A stretch of DNA of 64,000 bases from Telmatactis stephensoni (taxonomy: Eukaryota; Cnidaria; Anthozoa; Actiniaria; Isophelliidae). The translations under genes and the position numbers were made by a program. Each line of letters opens with the position of its first letter. Positions within the stretch are counted from its first letter, which is position 1. Below are positions 13,401 through 29,126 of the stretch, piece after piece. Under the pieces are notes generated by a model. It was not told the origin of the DNA. It worked only from the letters and a program-made list of their open reading frames with translations, and ran no database searches. The stretch is taken from positions 186,001 to 250,000 of the forward strand of contig JALIZF010001768.1 in the NCBI GenBank assembly GCA_029948255.1, in the 5' to 3' direction.

Positions 13401-16400
13401 TTCTGTTACAATAACTTTGCCCCCTGAGATTCCAAAGTTCTTTCACAAGTTCCCAAGTTCGTTTGAAACTTCTGAACTTTGATCAATAAACCATAACATG
13501 TTTACATTCAGATTTCAAATATTTCATGAAACTTCATCTAAAAATGGTTACAAACTGCTTTACTGGAATGATAATGATAATAATTTATGTATCCAGCAAA
13601 ATCATTTTTGTTTTTTGTGGTTTTTCGATTAAATTTGGGGAGATATTTCAATTCTGAATGTAATCATATTACGCTACATTGAATGCAGTTCGGAAGGTTG
13701 AAATGAACTTGGGAACTTGGGAACGAACTTGGGAATCTCATGGGGCAACCTACATTTTGTGAAATCAACTGTACATGCAACTTTTGCAATTGTGTGTTTG
13801 ATGTGCTGAAGACTTCTTGGGAGGGATGGTAGGAGAAATGTACAATGTAGTATGTACAACTGTACGATTTAAGCCTTACATGCTAAAATTGCAGGTTTAG
13901 GATCAAGTTTTATGTCTGCAGCTTTTTCTGCAATGCTGTTTGTAACATTGCAAGGGTAGAAACATGGTGCAATTTTTGTGCTCATGCTGCAGAAGTAGTT
14001 ACATTACTTATGTGTCTTGCAGCATCCACAACCTGCAACATTAGTTTTTGTTGCTTGAAAAGTTGCATGTCAGTAATACAAGTCAAGCAATCACTCAATT
14101 GTCAACTTACAATGCCAGTGTTGCATAACAAGTTGCACGATTTTGGTGCTCATATTACGTACTGCACCTTAAGTGAGAGGTTCTGATTGAGCTTCCTAGT
14201 GACCTCACACCTCATGGACTTGTTTTGACTTCTCTCTACTGTAAAAATAGAGCACTGATGGGGAGAGGGGGTAAAGGGTGCACTGTGTGCTTCCTTGGAG
14301 ACCAGCTTTATGCTGAAAGAACCACAAACATTAATTAAAAGACCTTTACCTTTTTTCATACTTGTTCTAAAAGTATGGTTCCAGAAAATACCCATGCCCT
14401 ACTGTATCATCAAGGAAATTGGTAAAAGGATCCCTTACCCCCATAAACTTCCAATGTTCTTCCATACAACTTCCCCCTCCAGGAATTCAAATTCAAATTC
14501 TCTCTATGTAGGGTCTTTATTTTTGGGAGACTACAACTGTATACACTGTGTCAGGAATTGAATTCAATAACACTATTTGTGGTATAATTATGAAGAAGTT
14601 GCAGTTTCTCCTGTAAATGTGAATTGCATCTTTCATGCTTTAGTTCATTTCAGTCTATTTTTGCTGCATTAATAGCCATGTACAGTGAACTACATATAGA
14701 TTATTATTAGTTATCCATGATTTCTTTACCAGGCCAGTGCTGAACTTCCTCGCCTTACAGAATACAGATCATATCTAGAGTATGAACTCAAAAAAGCTGA
14801 TCCAGTCAGAATACAATGTCTCTATGAGAGAGCACTGAAAGAAAACTGTTTGGTGGGTGACCTGTGGATTGAGTATACTGGATATCTGGTATGTATGGTC
14901 TGAGCATGCTCAATGTACATTTATCGACTTTGTGTCTATCCCACATGGTTTGTGTAAATGAAAAAAACTGTTTTTGAAACAAACTTTGTTTGAGAGAGTT
15001 TATTTAGTTTATGCAAGCAACTTATTCAGACATGTTTTTTGCTTAAGCCTGGTTTCCATTTGATCGCTACAATCACTACGATCGCAAGGATCGCCCAAAA
15101 AGTGTTTGGTGATCACAGCAATCAAATGGAAACACAACTCCAGTGATCGCGAGATAGAATTTGTTCTATCTTGGTGATCGTGGCGATGGTAGCGATCATA
15201 TGGAAACTACTCTCCAGCGATTGCAGCGATCCTGGCTATCGATCCTAGCGATCGTAGCGATCATATGGAAACCAGGCTTTACACATACAACAAACATGTT
15301 CAGACAATTGCTGCTATTGAGCAGCACAGACTTGAATGTGAATATATGTTGCTTGCACTTCTGCTTAAATTACTTGTATAAACCAAGCTTTTCTTGTGAT
15401 GTCAAATGATAAATTCATCAGATAACTGTAGTAGGCAAGTTCTAATATGTACAACGAAATGATCAAGAAATCTTCTAGTATTTCATTTTATGTTACTTGC
15501 ATAATGCAGTATTACATTATTCCAGTGCCAGAATAAATTAAAGTATTTTTTGCTGTTATTATAGGATTCCAAGCTCAAAATATCATCTGTCGTCTTGCCT
15601 GCTTATGAGCGTGCTCTGTGCAACTGTCCATGGGTGTCCGTTTTATGGCAGAATTACATGCGAGCACTGGTAGGTGATTTTGTTAGTGATGCTCTTTGTT
15701 GTAGAAATGAGTAAACTGCTTATTTTCTCCACAGGAAAGGTCTAAAGCTGAGCAATCATCTATCAAAGGTATTATGGCTTTAGTGTAAACTACCCAGAAA
15801 TTACCTGAACTATTATGTAACTGATGCAGCTGTATATCACAGCTTTAGCTTTAATGACTTGACGTAACTTGATTTGAGAACCTTTCTCCAAAATGGCTGC
15901 CACTCATTGGCTAAGCATTTTTTTCAACCTAAGACATAATATCTATGGCTTGTGCTCAGACTCCTTACACTTCTTTCGTGCTCTTGTCACTTTCTGCTTG
16001 CTGTATTGCTAAACGGAGCATGGAAAAATGCTGTTCCATTTGTTAACTAAAAAGCATGTCTCATTTAGAAACTGTGCAAAAATTTAGAACGTTCCAATGA
16101 AAATCTGTAGAGAGATGAATTTTTCAAATTGTGAAACTTTACAAAAAATGTATGGCTCTGGGTATATGCAAGTAAGGGTAACATAGCAGTCAGTGAGTAC
16201 AGTGTGTGTGGGCCTTAGATTGAGCTACTTAACTGTTATTTTGTTATTGTAGATGCTCTTGATAAAGCTTTAACATGTGGATTCTCTAATGCACAAGATT
16301 ATTTACAGCTTTGGCACTGCTATTGTTCTTTTCTGAGAAGACAAGTCCAAGAGTGGAATCCAGGTAAGGAATTTTGAAGGATGAAGAGTGGAGGGAATTT

Positions 16401-19400
16401 GAGGAAATTTTACTGGGTTGAAGAAAGCAAGGGCTTGTTTACAGGGAGCAATGAGTTGTGTAACATAGTCAAACTGTCACAATCTTAAAGTGCCCCTAAC
16501 CCCTTAATTGAAATTTTGATGATATTTTGTTCATGAATGGAAAAGTCTTATGGTTAAATATTTCTGGATAAAATCATCTCCTTTCTGAGTATTAAGCATT
16601 TGAAATCTGAAAATGCAAATGAGATGACGTAGGAAAAGGACTTCTTAAATATACAAAAACACTAGAGATGAATTTTATACTATTTTTCCATAAATTGTAA
16701 AACATTTTCATTGCTAAAATACAAAGTGTGGTGAATGTTTTTGCTACCCAAATCAAACACACATGTTTCAAAATTGCAGCTGAAAATTGGGTACAAAATC
16801 ATGCAAATTCCTGTTTCACGTCATCTCATTTGCATGTTCCGACTGCAAATGCTTAATGCTCCGAAAGGAGATGATTTTATCCAGAGATATTTAACCATTA
16901 AACATTTAACATTTAAACCATTCATGAAGTCATTAGAGATTATTATCAAAATTTCAATTTAGGGGTTATGGGCGCTTTAACACAGCCACCCAGATGGTGG
17001 GCAGTGTGTGAGCAGGGCAGGGGGGAAATAAGGGGTAGGTTATACATTATTCTGTATGCTCATCAGGCAATTTTTCCCCCAGATAATTCACAGGTCAAAA
17101 GTCTCAGAGAGTCTTTTCAAAGTGCTATTGATTACATGCAGCATTGTAAGTAGACTACATCTTGATTTGTATAATCTGTATCTCCGTTCAGCCTTCGTTG
17201 GAGAGAGTATATCGTCAAGGGCAAAAATTTAATTTTCCATTCTTTACGTTTGTTTTAGATTTTGGTAAAGATGGGGATGCCACTAATCTACTTCATCGAT
17301 ACTGGGCACGCATTGAGGTGATTACTTATACATGTACATCCTTTATATTATGTAGATCAGACACAGCCATACATCACAATGAGTTCACATTCAAAATAGG
17401 CAGGCAACCCAGGTAATAATCTGGAGTAGTCTATGGTGCGAACGCTTTACTGATGATATACATTATCGGAAAAGGTCATGTTCAAAACCAAAACCCCAAA
17501 TTCAGTCAATTTACAGAATCTTGATTTTATGTTTTTGATATGAAATAGGCATTCAAGATGGATAACATAGAGGAAGCCCAGAAGTTATGGGAACAAGTGA
17601 TGAGTGGACATGCACGTGAACTAGAATACTGGTTGGAGTACGCAAACCTTGTTAGGTTGGTCTGTAAAACACAAGTGTGTCATACTGGTGAACAACGGTC
17701 GGCTTCTTTGATCATTGTAGTAAATTTATTTGATTTTCTTACGATGTCATAACGACGACGATGATGCTGGTGATGATGATGATTATGGTGATTGCGATTT
17801 ATGACGGTTTTGGCGTTGCTGTTAAAGTAGCATCTACATAAGCTCGTTTATAAAAATCGACAAAGAAAAACCAAGTCAAATTTAGACTAGTAAAATTTTG
17901 TCTGGCAATGCACGTTGTTTTTACCATCTTTTGAAAATAATTGTCAAAAAGCTTATTGCAACTGTTGGTATTTTTAAGTCTGCTCATTCAACTAAAAAGT
18001 TCTTGCCAAGTCTCTCTTGGATTTAAATATCTTCCGACAGTTAAAATTGTTAAAAAACGTATTGTAACTGTTGTTTTTTTTAGTCTCACATTCAATTAAA
18101 ACGTTCTTGCCAAGTTCTCTCTTGGATGTGAATATCTTCCGACATCAATGGTGAAAAATCCGCCTTTTTTGCGACTATCTATGTGGTAACTCTTAATCTC
18201 TTAATTCCACTTGGCAGGTCTTGTCGTGCTCTACAATTATGCCGCAAAGTCTTACAACGCGCTGTCCAATCAGCAAGCGATAATCCAGAAGGTGCCACCC
18301 AGGCTCTACTGAGTTTTGAAGACGAAGAAGGTTGGTACCTAACTCATGAAACAGACCATGGAGATAAGAAAGAGGGGTCAAAACTTGCGACGTATTTTTA
18401 GGTTTATGTGTGAATGTTTGTTTGTAGGAACACTAGAGGAATGGGATGGCTCATACACTCGCTGTCATACAAGATTAACTATTACAAATGAAAGAAGAGC
18501 AAAGGTAAATACTGATTAATAGAGCAAAGGGTAATATACTAGAGTGCATATGACAGTGAATACTTCACGACACGGACAGTGCGGGTTTGTTGCGGCATCA
18601 GTTCCATATTGTGTGTAAACAAGGGGGTTTCGGGGAAGGGGAGGGGAGGCAGAAAGGGGAAGAGAAGAAACCTTTACCCCCACACCTCCCCTCCCTCCCT
18701 AAAGCGCCAGCTACTTAGACTACTCACCACAGGCAGCCCAAGCTCATTATCTGACAACATTAAACAGTTCAAATACACGTAAATTCATGGAGTCTAAAAT
18801 ACGACTTTTGACCAATAAAATTACAGAATACATTAAAATGACATTCTATGTGCCTTGTAAAGTTATTTTGATTGTAAATAAAGCCTTATTTCACGTTTTT
18901 TTAAGGTCTCCCTCCCCCTATAAAATACACATTTACGTGTATTTGAACTGTTTAATGTTGTCAGATAATGAGCTTGGGCTGCCTGTGTACTCACATTGTA
19001 ATTATTGTATAACTGTGTATAATTATTTATGATTGACAGGCAGCAGAGAAGGAAGCAGCACGAGAAGCTGAAAAAGCCAAGGCAGAACAAGCAGCGGCGG
19101 GAAAGAGAAAACAAGCAAAGGCAGCCAAGAAAGAAGCAAAGAAACACGAAAAACAAAATAAACAGCAAAATCTGAAAAGAAAGGTTGGCAATTTTTTCAT
19201 AGGTGCTTTTTATAGTATAAAAGAAACTTCATTTTACTTTCTCTATCACAGGCTCAAAATGAACCTTCGACTAAAACTCCTGCCGACGCTGCAGTAGACA
19301 ATTCACAGCCAGTTGCTAAGAAACCACACGGTGAGTGACCATTGCTTAGTCATAAACACAGGTGACCCTAACTTTCTCTAAAATCTCGGTCTGTCAGTCA

Positions 19401-22400
19401 GTTCTGTTGGTCGGTCGGTCTGTTTGTCTGCCCGTTCTCTTTGTCTGTCTGTCTGTCTGTCTGTCTTTCGTCTGTCTGTCTGTCTTTCGTCTGTCTGTCT
19501 GTCTGTCCTATGTGTCTTTTTACAACATGCACAACCCTGTAATTTCTCGTTTTCAGTGGATACAGATGTACAAAGTGACAAGCAAGAAACCAATGGGTCA
19601 GCTCAAGAACTATCCCCAAATAAACCCGACAAACCAAAGTATGACAGGTAGGTGTGAATCTGAATTAGGGGGATAGACTACTTATCAGGACATGGCAAGA
19701 GACCATAATACTAAGAGAGCGAAGCTCAGTATTGATGTCTGTGCCATGTTCGTGGCGGCTAAGGCTATTTTTAGTAGCTTCGCCATCGCGCGCGCAAGGC
19801 TCTTAAACAATAGAATTCAAACGGTCCCGTCCGCGCGCACGTCAAAAATCAAATTCTATTGGTTGAGGGACTTGCGCGCGCGATGGCGAAGTTACTAAAA
19901 ATAGCCTTAGCCGTCACGAACATGGCACAGACATCAATACTGAGCTTCGCTCTCTTAGTATTATGGTCTCTTGGACATGGTGGGTTTTGCCTCTCCAAGA
20001 GGTTCTTCTTTTTCCATGTTGCTACACCTATTAAGATTCGTAGGTGGGGATAATTAAGACTCCAGCTTTCTAATAATATATTTTCTTGACTCTGGGAATG
20101 AGCTATCTTTTTTGCCGTCTGAGTTCATTGATAATTTCGCGCGGGAAATGAGGACACCGGAAGTGACGTAATCCGTTAGTGACACACACCTGTAACGGCA
20201 AATATAATAAGAAAAGAATTTCCTCCATTTTAAAACAAAACTCATTTAAAATCCCTTCAAACGTTACCAAGAGTACAGTACAGCCTCCCACAACTGCGAG
20301 TTATACGTGCTTTAATTTGACTGCAAGTCTACCTCTTTTCAAAACAAAGTGCAGAGCGATGAAAAATTTTACACTCGCTTCATCGCAAAAACTTTAAGGC
20401 GCTGTTACACGTCTCGCAGTGGCGTCACGAAATAAGTTGTACGAACCATTGCAGTCTCGTTCCCACTCCGCTACGGTTAATTTCCGCCGAATGGAAGGGA
20501 TACTAATAACTGCTGCAAAGGAGACTACAAATCAACATTAAAATCATTACCAGTAAGAGTCATCATCATCATCATCATCATCACCACCATCATCATTGTC
20601 GTCGTCATCATCATGACATCATAAGAAAATCAAATAAATTTATTAAATCAAAAACCTTTATTATTAGATCAAAGAAGACCATTTTTCACCAGTGTGACAC
20701 ACTTATGTTTTACAGACCAACCTAGCAACCTTGCGCATTCCAAGCAGTATTCTAGTTCACGTGCATCACGCTAAATCATTGCGAGAAAACGATTGCAGCA
20801 ACGTTTCTCTGCTTTGCGCCGTCTACTATACCTCGGCAATGGTCCGTGCAACTCGTTTCACGAGACAAGTTTCAAAAAAAAATTGTACTGTTTAACAGCG
20901 CCTTTAAGAGGGGGTCCTAGGTGTTTGCGGGATTGCGGGATTGACCATTTCTTTGTGCGGTATTGCGGTATTTTACAAAAAAAATTGCGGTATTGCGGGA
21001 TTCTCAAACCCTGCGGTATGCGGTATTTTCTTTTTTGAGCTGCGGTATTACGGGAAAAACGATTTGAAATTGCGGTAATGCGGTATTTTTGATGCCTGCG
21101 AGAGGCGGGATTTTGCTCCTGGCGCTCGATAGAAAATTTCATTGCGTGAGGTCCCGTGGGAGTGGTATTTCGAATTGTTTCGTGTGGTGAGCCGTATTTT
21201 CGAATTTTTCAAGCGGGATTGCGGGATTGACCATTTTTTCGTGCGGGATTGCGGTATTTTCGAATTTTTCGTGCGGGATTGCGGTATTCGTAACCCCCCT
21301 AGGCCCCCCTCCTTTAATCTTTACGATTTCTTGTTATTTGCAATGTTGAAAGCACTTTAAGTAGATACTCTTTATAATGCTTCTCCCCAGCGAGAGATCA
21401 CTGCTTAAGGAGAGATTCCTAACATAAGGAAAAATATCGCGTTCGACCATCAATCCATCAATACAATACTATTACTTTTCAAGCTGCTTTGGAGAATGTT
21501 TTCTTTTGTATGAACAGGAATTGCGAGAACGAACACATGGCGCTACAGACCACGGCGATGATTTCTTATTAATTACGTGTTTCAGTTCAAGTGTATTTCA
21601 AGTGCCTTGGAAATACAAACTCATGATATCAATAATCCATGGGATGTACTATGAAAATTAAGGCGTTTTTATCTCTTTTTATAGCGTGGCTAAAGTTTAG
21701 ATAGGTAATAGGGCACCTTTTACACATTCATTTTACACAAATGCATTATATTATTTGGGAATCGATGAAAAATTGATGGGCATCCTTTTACACAATGTGA
21801 ACTCAACATCTGTTGAATAAATTGAAGAAAAGATTGCAGAGAGAAGAGAAAATATATTTCTTAGACTACATGTCGAATAGCCTGTGTTGCTGGCGGTCTG
21901 CGGTTTTGGGGGCGGAGGAGAAATGGTCTTTCATTTTTCCTCCGCCCCCAAAACCGCAGACCGCTCATTTCTCCTCCGCCCCCAAAACCGCAGACCGCCA
22001 GCAACGCAAGCTACATGTCGAAAAAATACTTAGATCTACATATAGTTCAATAGTAGTCTACCAAAACCTCATTAATTGATCGCTACAAATTACTCCATCT
22101 ACGCTCTTTTAACGGATTTATTTCATACGTTCGGGTATTGATCCCTGCTAAAGGGAAATCATTTCATACAACTCTTCTTCTCTAAACCACGGTTCAGGTA
22201 TTTCAGGTATTCCAAATTTATGTGTTTGGCTATTACATCTGTACGCATACGCCCTTTTTGTTTATTCAAAAGTCTCCTTAGCCTTATTAGCACACTCGTC
22301 ACGCAATGCTTAGATCTCACGTAACGTTACTTCAGAAGTTAAGCATTGCGTGACGATCCAGACATCCTCTGGGTTGTCACGCAATGCTTAGCTCCCCATG

Positions 22401-25400
22401 TACGTAACGTTACTTGGGGAGCTAAGCATTGCGTGACGACCCAGACGTCCTTTGGATCGTCATTCAATGCTTAGCTCCACACGTAACGTTACTTGGCGAG
22501 CTAAGCATTGCGTGACGACCCCGAGGTGTCTGCGAAGAAGGCTAACGTCTTCTGTGACAACCCTTTATGGGAAACAGACGGATCGTCCTGATTTACAACC
22601 ACCTGGAATTCTATAGATGGTGTTTGGATATAGATGGTGTATACCCATTGCAACGTCTTCTCTTTTCTGTTAACAGATCTACTGATCCAAATAAAATATT
22701 TGTCAGTAACCTGCTTTTTTCTGTAACTGAGGAGCAACTGAAAGAAACATTTTCCAAGGTTTGTATTCCTGCCTTCTTTCCTTCCTTCCTCCCTTTCTAC
22801 TCCCTTCCTTCCTTCCTCCCTCCCTCCCTCCCTCCCTCCCCCCTCCCTCCCTCCCTCCCCCCTCCCTCCCTCCCTCCCTCCCTCCCTCCCTCCCTCCCTC
22901 AATCCCTCCCTCCCCCCTCCCCCTCCCCTCCCTCCCCTCCCCTCCCTCCCTCCCTTCCCTCCTTCCTTCCTTCTTTCCTTCTTTCAATCCCTCCTTCCTT
23001 CCTTGAGAGATGTCATTGCCCTCGCCCAAGTTAGGCGTGAATGGCTACATTAATCCTGGTTCTTACTTCGACGCCGCAAGCATAATATATTTTACTTTTA
23101 TTGTAGCTTGGTGAAGTAGTTGATGTACGAATTGTTAAAAACATGGCAGGGCGCTCCAAAGGATACGCTTACATTGAATTTAAAGACGAGGTAATAATTA
23201 TTCATTTGAGCTTGTGGATCGGGGCTTCTTTAAGAGGGGCTAATCGAGCAGGGATGAGTAGTATATAATGGGAGGGCGTATTGAAAATTAATTGAAAATT
23301 AAGCCTTGTAGAAGAGGGGTCTTTTCGGGAGGTGCCATCATATACGGCAATACACAAAAGTATGAAAGTCGTTTTGAAAAATACGTCTCGATTTTCAGGC
23401 ACCAGTCCCAGCAGCTCTTGCACTAGACAGAAGTAATATGCAAGGACGACCTATGTTTATATCACCTTGTGTCGATAAAGCCAAAAACCCAACGACATTT
23501 AAGGTAAGACAACCAGTACTTGACTCTAGCCGTATACAATTAGTGCTTCTCATGATCTCGGGATTCCTGTGGACGTTTGATGGATTTCGGCCGTTCCCAC
23601 TCACACTTGGTGTCTCGGAGTTTGGGGCAACGAGGGTGGGTTGGGACCGTTATTAAATCTGATTATAGTCTAGCCTCTACAAAACAACCACCTCTGTGTA
23701 AAGGTCTGCCGATCAAGTTCGACCTATTCTTTTATGCCTTTAAAAATAGACAACCTCCATAAAGCGACCACCTCTGCATAAAGGTCTGGCCAAGTCCGAA
23801 CGTATTCTTTTATGCCTTTATAAATGGACAACCTCTATAAAGCGACCACCTCTGCACAAAGGTCTGGCCAAGTCCGACCGTATTCTTTTATGCCTTTATA
23901 AATGGCCAACCTCTACAAAGCGGACACGTGCAATTCCTTTCCTTTGTCCGTTCTGTTTTTCTTTTAACTTGTTCTGCTACAAAATACAAGATGTTTATTA
24001 CAAGATATATAGATTTTTATTGATTTACTCCATGCATTAGCCTGTGAACGTTGTAGTAGTAGCCAATCCAGGCAAGCCAATGGATTACAATATTATAGCA
24101 ATGATAATGAAAAAAGGGAATATATAAAAGATCATCTAATGTCAAGCATTCTAATAACGTGATAATTCTAAAACAACACTTTTTAGAACAAGATAAGAAT
24201 GGGAGGTGAATAAGTGTCGTGTAATTGTATTCAGAAGAACGTTATCTTAAGAAAAAAGAAAAAACAGGAGATTAATTCCTGACTTCTATCTATGATATCT
24301 ACCTAATTCGTCTCTGCTACATGCTATCAAATTTTCACTGAAAGCAGTCGTTTCAATTTCACTCTGTTTTATTCACACTTTTTAAATTGAAATTTGAAAT
24401 CAAGATCCGAAACGAAAATTTCGCACTGATTTTAGTTTATCTTTTTCGACTAAAATCCCCTCAAAATCTAACTTAAAGTTCGTCTTATTCCAATATCATT
24501 GAACTGCGTTGTTTGGCTATGAAATTACGAAATTGGCCTGTCTCCGACCTTTCAATTCATTGATTCTTTTTTTAATTTTGGATGTAGCGGATGTAGGTGT
24601 GTAACTGCTCTAACTGTTCCATCCTGTTTTAATCTAGCCTCCCAGTCTATTTTATAAAAACCCTTTGGGGCATCTTCTCAAGATCTGGGCTTCGAAGTGG
24701 CCATTAATAAAACGCACAATCAACCATGCATCATGCAAGGGAGGACTATTAGTTTCTTCTTTATTACTTTTTCAGGTATTGTTTTTTGTGTACCACTTCG
24801 CTGTCAGGTTTAAGATTTCCTGTTTTCTGGAAATTTTGATTTCCTGTTATTTCTTATCAATCTAACGTTCTTAAAGTAACATCACGTGTATTTTTTATCA
24901 ATTTTGTGAGATCAGACAGTCTATTCGTACTTCAAATAAGACCGAACAAAATCAATGAAAAATATATATTATAAAATAATCAATGAAACATTTCCACCAA
25001 TCAGAGTGCGCGTATGATGATTCAATGACGTCACACAGTTTTCGACAAATCAGAGCGCGCGTACTTTACCAATTCTTATGTAACTAAAACATAAGAATAT
25101 AAAGTACGAATAAGAATTCTGTATTTTAGGGGTGTAACAAAACGCGCAAGAACAAAGTCACCTGATTAGCTAAATGATTATCTCCCACCTGAAGTGGTTT
25201 CGTGACCATTTTGATTGACCATGATGTGAACCGCCATGCTATATGACGTCAAAGGGGATGTGACCATCTCATACTACTCTCATTACAATCAATCTCAAAA
25301 CAATCAAGCTAGAGTGGTTTTCGTATGAATGGGAACACTTTACGGTTACGATACGATACAGCAGGAATTTCGAATGTTTTTATAGAAACTATGATACTGG

Positions 25401-28400
25401 TACAGTTACGATACGGTACGGTAAGTTTCCCACTCATACGAAAACGACTCTATCAAACCGTCCAATATGGAATGAAATATAGTCGCTCTACATCTTATAA
25501 ATAGAAAGGAGGAAAACCTTATTGACAAGTGTCTAATATGTTAACCATAGTCTCCTACGATGTGCCATTTTATGAATGGAATAAAAGCTTTTATTTCTAC
25601 TTTAAACAAACGTAAACATGAAAGTTTACAATAAAATAAAAAGTAAATAAACTCCATCAATGTCTAAAATTCGAATGCGTTCTCAATATATATTTATAAT
25701 TATTCATATATTTTAGTAATTTTGGTTTAAGAGGTAGCGAGGCATGCACCTATCAATAAAATTGAACCTTTGCTTTCTGTATTACAACGAGGTAGTAAAA
25801 AGCAGTAGGGCATTTCTCTAGAAAGATGTGTTCTGAGTGAAGGCATCCTTCAATCCTTGGGTTATATATAGTATTAGGACATACAAGAATAAACAATATC
25901 ATCAGCATACTTAGTCTTTAAAGGAAGTATCTATGGGAGGTTTAATATCAGTTACCATAATAGTTAAGAGAACTGGGCCTAGTAGTATACCCTGGGGTAC
26001 CCCTCGAGTGATAGACACAAATGATTAACAACGACCCTCTGATGTCTTTCATTCAATAAACCACTAAGCCAATTAACTGAACATGGGTTGACGTTTGGTA
26101 CAGATTTTAAGCTTATCTATCACTTCCCGTTATGGGAAGCCATCAAGTTCCCTCGAAAAATCGAAAGGAAAGAACTCTAACCGCTCATCAAGCCACTTCA
26201 TCCATGTGTGCTGATTGTAAAGTAGAGCGATCTCAGTGCTGCAGATATCTCAGCAAGCATAGATAGATGGACACCTTTATTTAAAATAAGTAATAAAGAC
26301 TCAAGGCAGTCCTGTCAGGTGCCAAAAAAAGGCTATCCTGCTATCAGTAGGAGCCCTATTAATAAGAACATTTATACTGAACGCTCAAAACAACTCATGC
26401 TACTATTATGTATGTAACATAGATTGGTTTGAGTTGATCAAGAGAAGACACATTTGCCTCTTTAGGCACTGGGCCAATATTGGGTTACAGTGAAACAGGG
26501 TTTGACTGGTGGGGGTATCACTGGGACAAACTAGTGAATATTCCCGCTAGAACCGAAAGGACTTTCAATCTTGGCCCGCTGCAGTTCCAATACTTTAGTT
26601 TGCCCCCTCGATTGCTTTTGCACTACCACAAGGTAACATCCGTTAGATATTGTTTTATGACAACCTTGGTCCTTTTAGACGCCAAGGAGGTAAATTTATG
26701 GCAAAAGTTTATTCTTTTGTGATACCTGATGACTTTAGTACTGTGGTGGTTTCAGAGGTGATTGGGCTTGGCCACTTTTGGGGAGGGTCTCATCTAGGCC
26801 CACAGCAGTGCTATCACGTTAGTTTACCCCCTCGATTTGCTTTTACGCCACCGCCAGGTAATATGCTTATTCCTTTGATATCGTTTTACACGGCGATAAT
26901 TTTTACTTTGTAGACCCCAGGGATGTAGTAAATTTATTTCTTTTGTGATAACTGATATCTAGACTAAACACACCGCCCACATGGCCGTTCACTACGTTCA
27001 CCTCTGCCAAGTAAATGGAATATTTGCGCGCAAATAGGATTTTTATGTTTTCTCTTGGCTGTATTTATTTGAGCATTATCTAGAGGCATTATGTAATTGT
27101 GTAATCCAAGATCTTTGTGAGGAGCATTCATACATGTGAAGTCGGTATGGGGTACTGGAGTAATGGCAATTTGAGTGATCCCCCTACTGGGGATAGCACA
27201 ACACGTGTGCTGTCAGACGAAGTGATTCATTCTGATCCTGACTTTACGTAAGCTCGCAGCTTTAAACATAAATAGCTTTATCTCTAGCTACCCTCCAAAA
27301 GCGGCCAAGACCAATCACCTCCGAAACCACCACAGCACTAAAGCTCAGTTATCACTTAAATAGAAATCGCAGTGGGATACACATCAAATAAATCAGAAAT
27401 TCCTTGAAAGTCAGCCTTCTTTCGCTCAATTTTTTTGTGTCATGGCTGCACAATTTTGACCGCGCCAAACGCGTCTATCCGAAAACATGCGTCATAGATT
27501 TGAGATATTTTCTTCGACAAATCATTAACAAGAGCAAATTTGTGCGTGAAATCTTATTTGCAATAAAAATACTGAAGACCCTTTTACATGATAAACTATT
27601 CTATGATAAATGGATTTTCGACATCTACACAGACAAATTGAATGCATTTGTCAAATAAAACTTTGGTTAAATTTTCTCATTTAGCAATCGCAGAAATCAT
27701 AACGATCACAGTGCTCGCGATTGCAGAGTTAGATTTCACTGTTCTATCACTGTTTGTTTCCATACTATCGATACGATCGCTGATAAATGTGTTCAACGAT
27801 CGTATAGAAACCAAACTCAAAGGACCATTGCTGTATTTCCTTATTCGACCTACAGGTGTTGCATTTTGGTGTTCTTGCCACTTCTCTCCCAATTAAAGCT
27901 GTCAAGTCGCTTTTTTAAGTGTGGATAAGACAGTGACAATGTTTGATTCAGAGTAACACTCGATGTACTTTCCATTATGCACTTAAGTCTTAAATACTAA
28001 TGACAAAAACTGAGTGTTTTGACAAATTTTGTAAGATGGATGAATAATGGCTGTCTTTTTCTTTTCATTATGTCCTCTATATTTTTTATTGAGTACTCTA
28101 ACTTCCTTCCATTGCTTTTTCTTCCGTTTTTGACATTATTATTTTATAGTACTACAAATGATAGTGATCATGATTATGATGTTGTTGATGATGATGATGA
28201 TGATGATATTTTGATATTTTAAAGATGAAATCTGTCATGTTTTTCACGCTTAGTGTCTCGTGGTTTTTCTTCTGTCAAACTTCACCTAAACATATCAAAA
28301 GCATTTATTCAACATTAGAATGTTCTAGGTTTTCTCTGTATCAACTTTTAACTAAGTTTCAAACCATTGGAGGTAATTAACAAATAATGGAACATTTATT

Positions 28401-29089
28401 TATTTATCAATTTTACAATGTTCTAGGTTTTCTCTGTATCTTTTAACTAAGTTTCAAACCAGTGGAGGTAATTAAAAAATAATAGAACATTTATTTGGTG
28501 TCTCTTTCGATAATTGCTCTTCCCTGAATAAGTACCTCCTCCCTTTTAGCTCAAATTTAAGAAAAGGAAATGGCAAATTATTTAAGAAATAAGTTACAAA
28601 AAAAGGAAAGAAATAAGTTAGATCACCGCTGCGACGGAGACAATCTATAAAGATTTGAAAAATTTACGAGAATTCCGTACATAAATCTCGTTTATACATA
28701 CAGCTCATCTATATCAGATTGATAGAATTTGTCTTGCGTCTATCTGATGTTGATAGTTTTGTGGTTTCCCAACTCTGCACTTACCTGTAGTGCAATTAGT
28801 GCAAAGTACGATAAACATCAAAGCCAGTATAGGATTTACACCACTAATAACTAAACATCCACCATCTCCACAGTGGTTCTAGCGAAGGCAAATTGATATT
28901 TTTTATCAGAAACTTGAAAAAAATTGCTTACCGTTTGCGTTGATTTTATGGGTGATAAGTATACTCAACTGTCGTCCGAGAGAACAATGGTATTAATGAT
29001 AATTCCACCTGTAATACTAGCTAGCTAGAATACATTAGTTATTTTTATCGAGGCCTAATAATAATTTAAAATCTCCGTATTATTTTTGA

Positions 29090-29126
<37 letters not shown>

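Noticed and set aside
19378..19676. Frames rich in SVCLSV and TDRQTD
   Set aside because: Produced by the TCTG microsatellite; the true exon here is 19557-19647.
22298..22519. CRISPR-like array
   Set aside because: The repeats are palindromes in tandem without unique spacers of regular length, in an animal intron.
22501..23034. Pro/Leu/Ser-rich and Gly/Arg/Glu-rich frames around 22.5-23.0 kb
   Set aside because: They run across the CT-rich tract in a SART3 intron; only 22677-22758 is a real exon.
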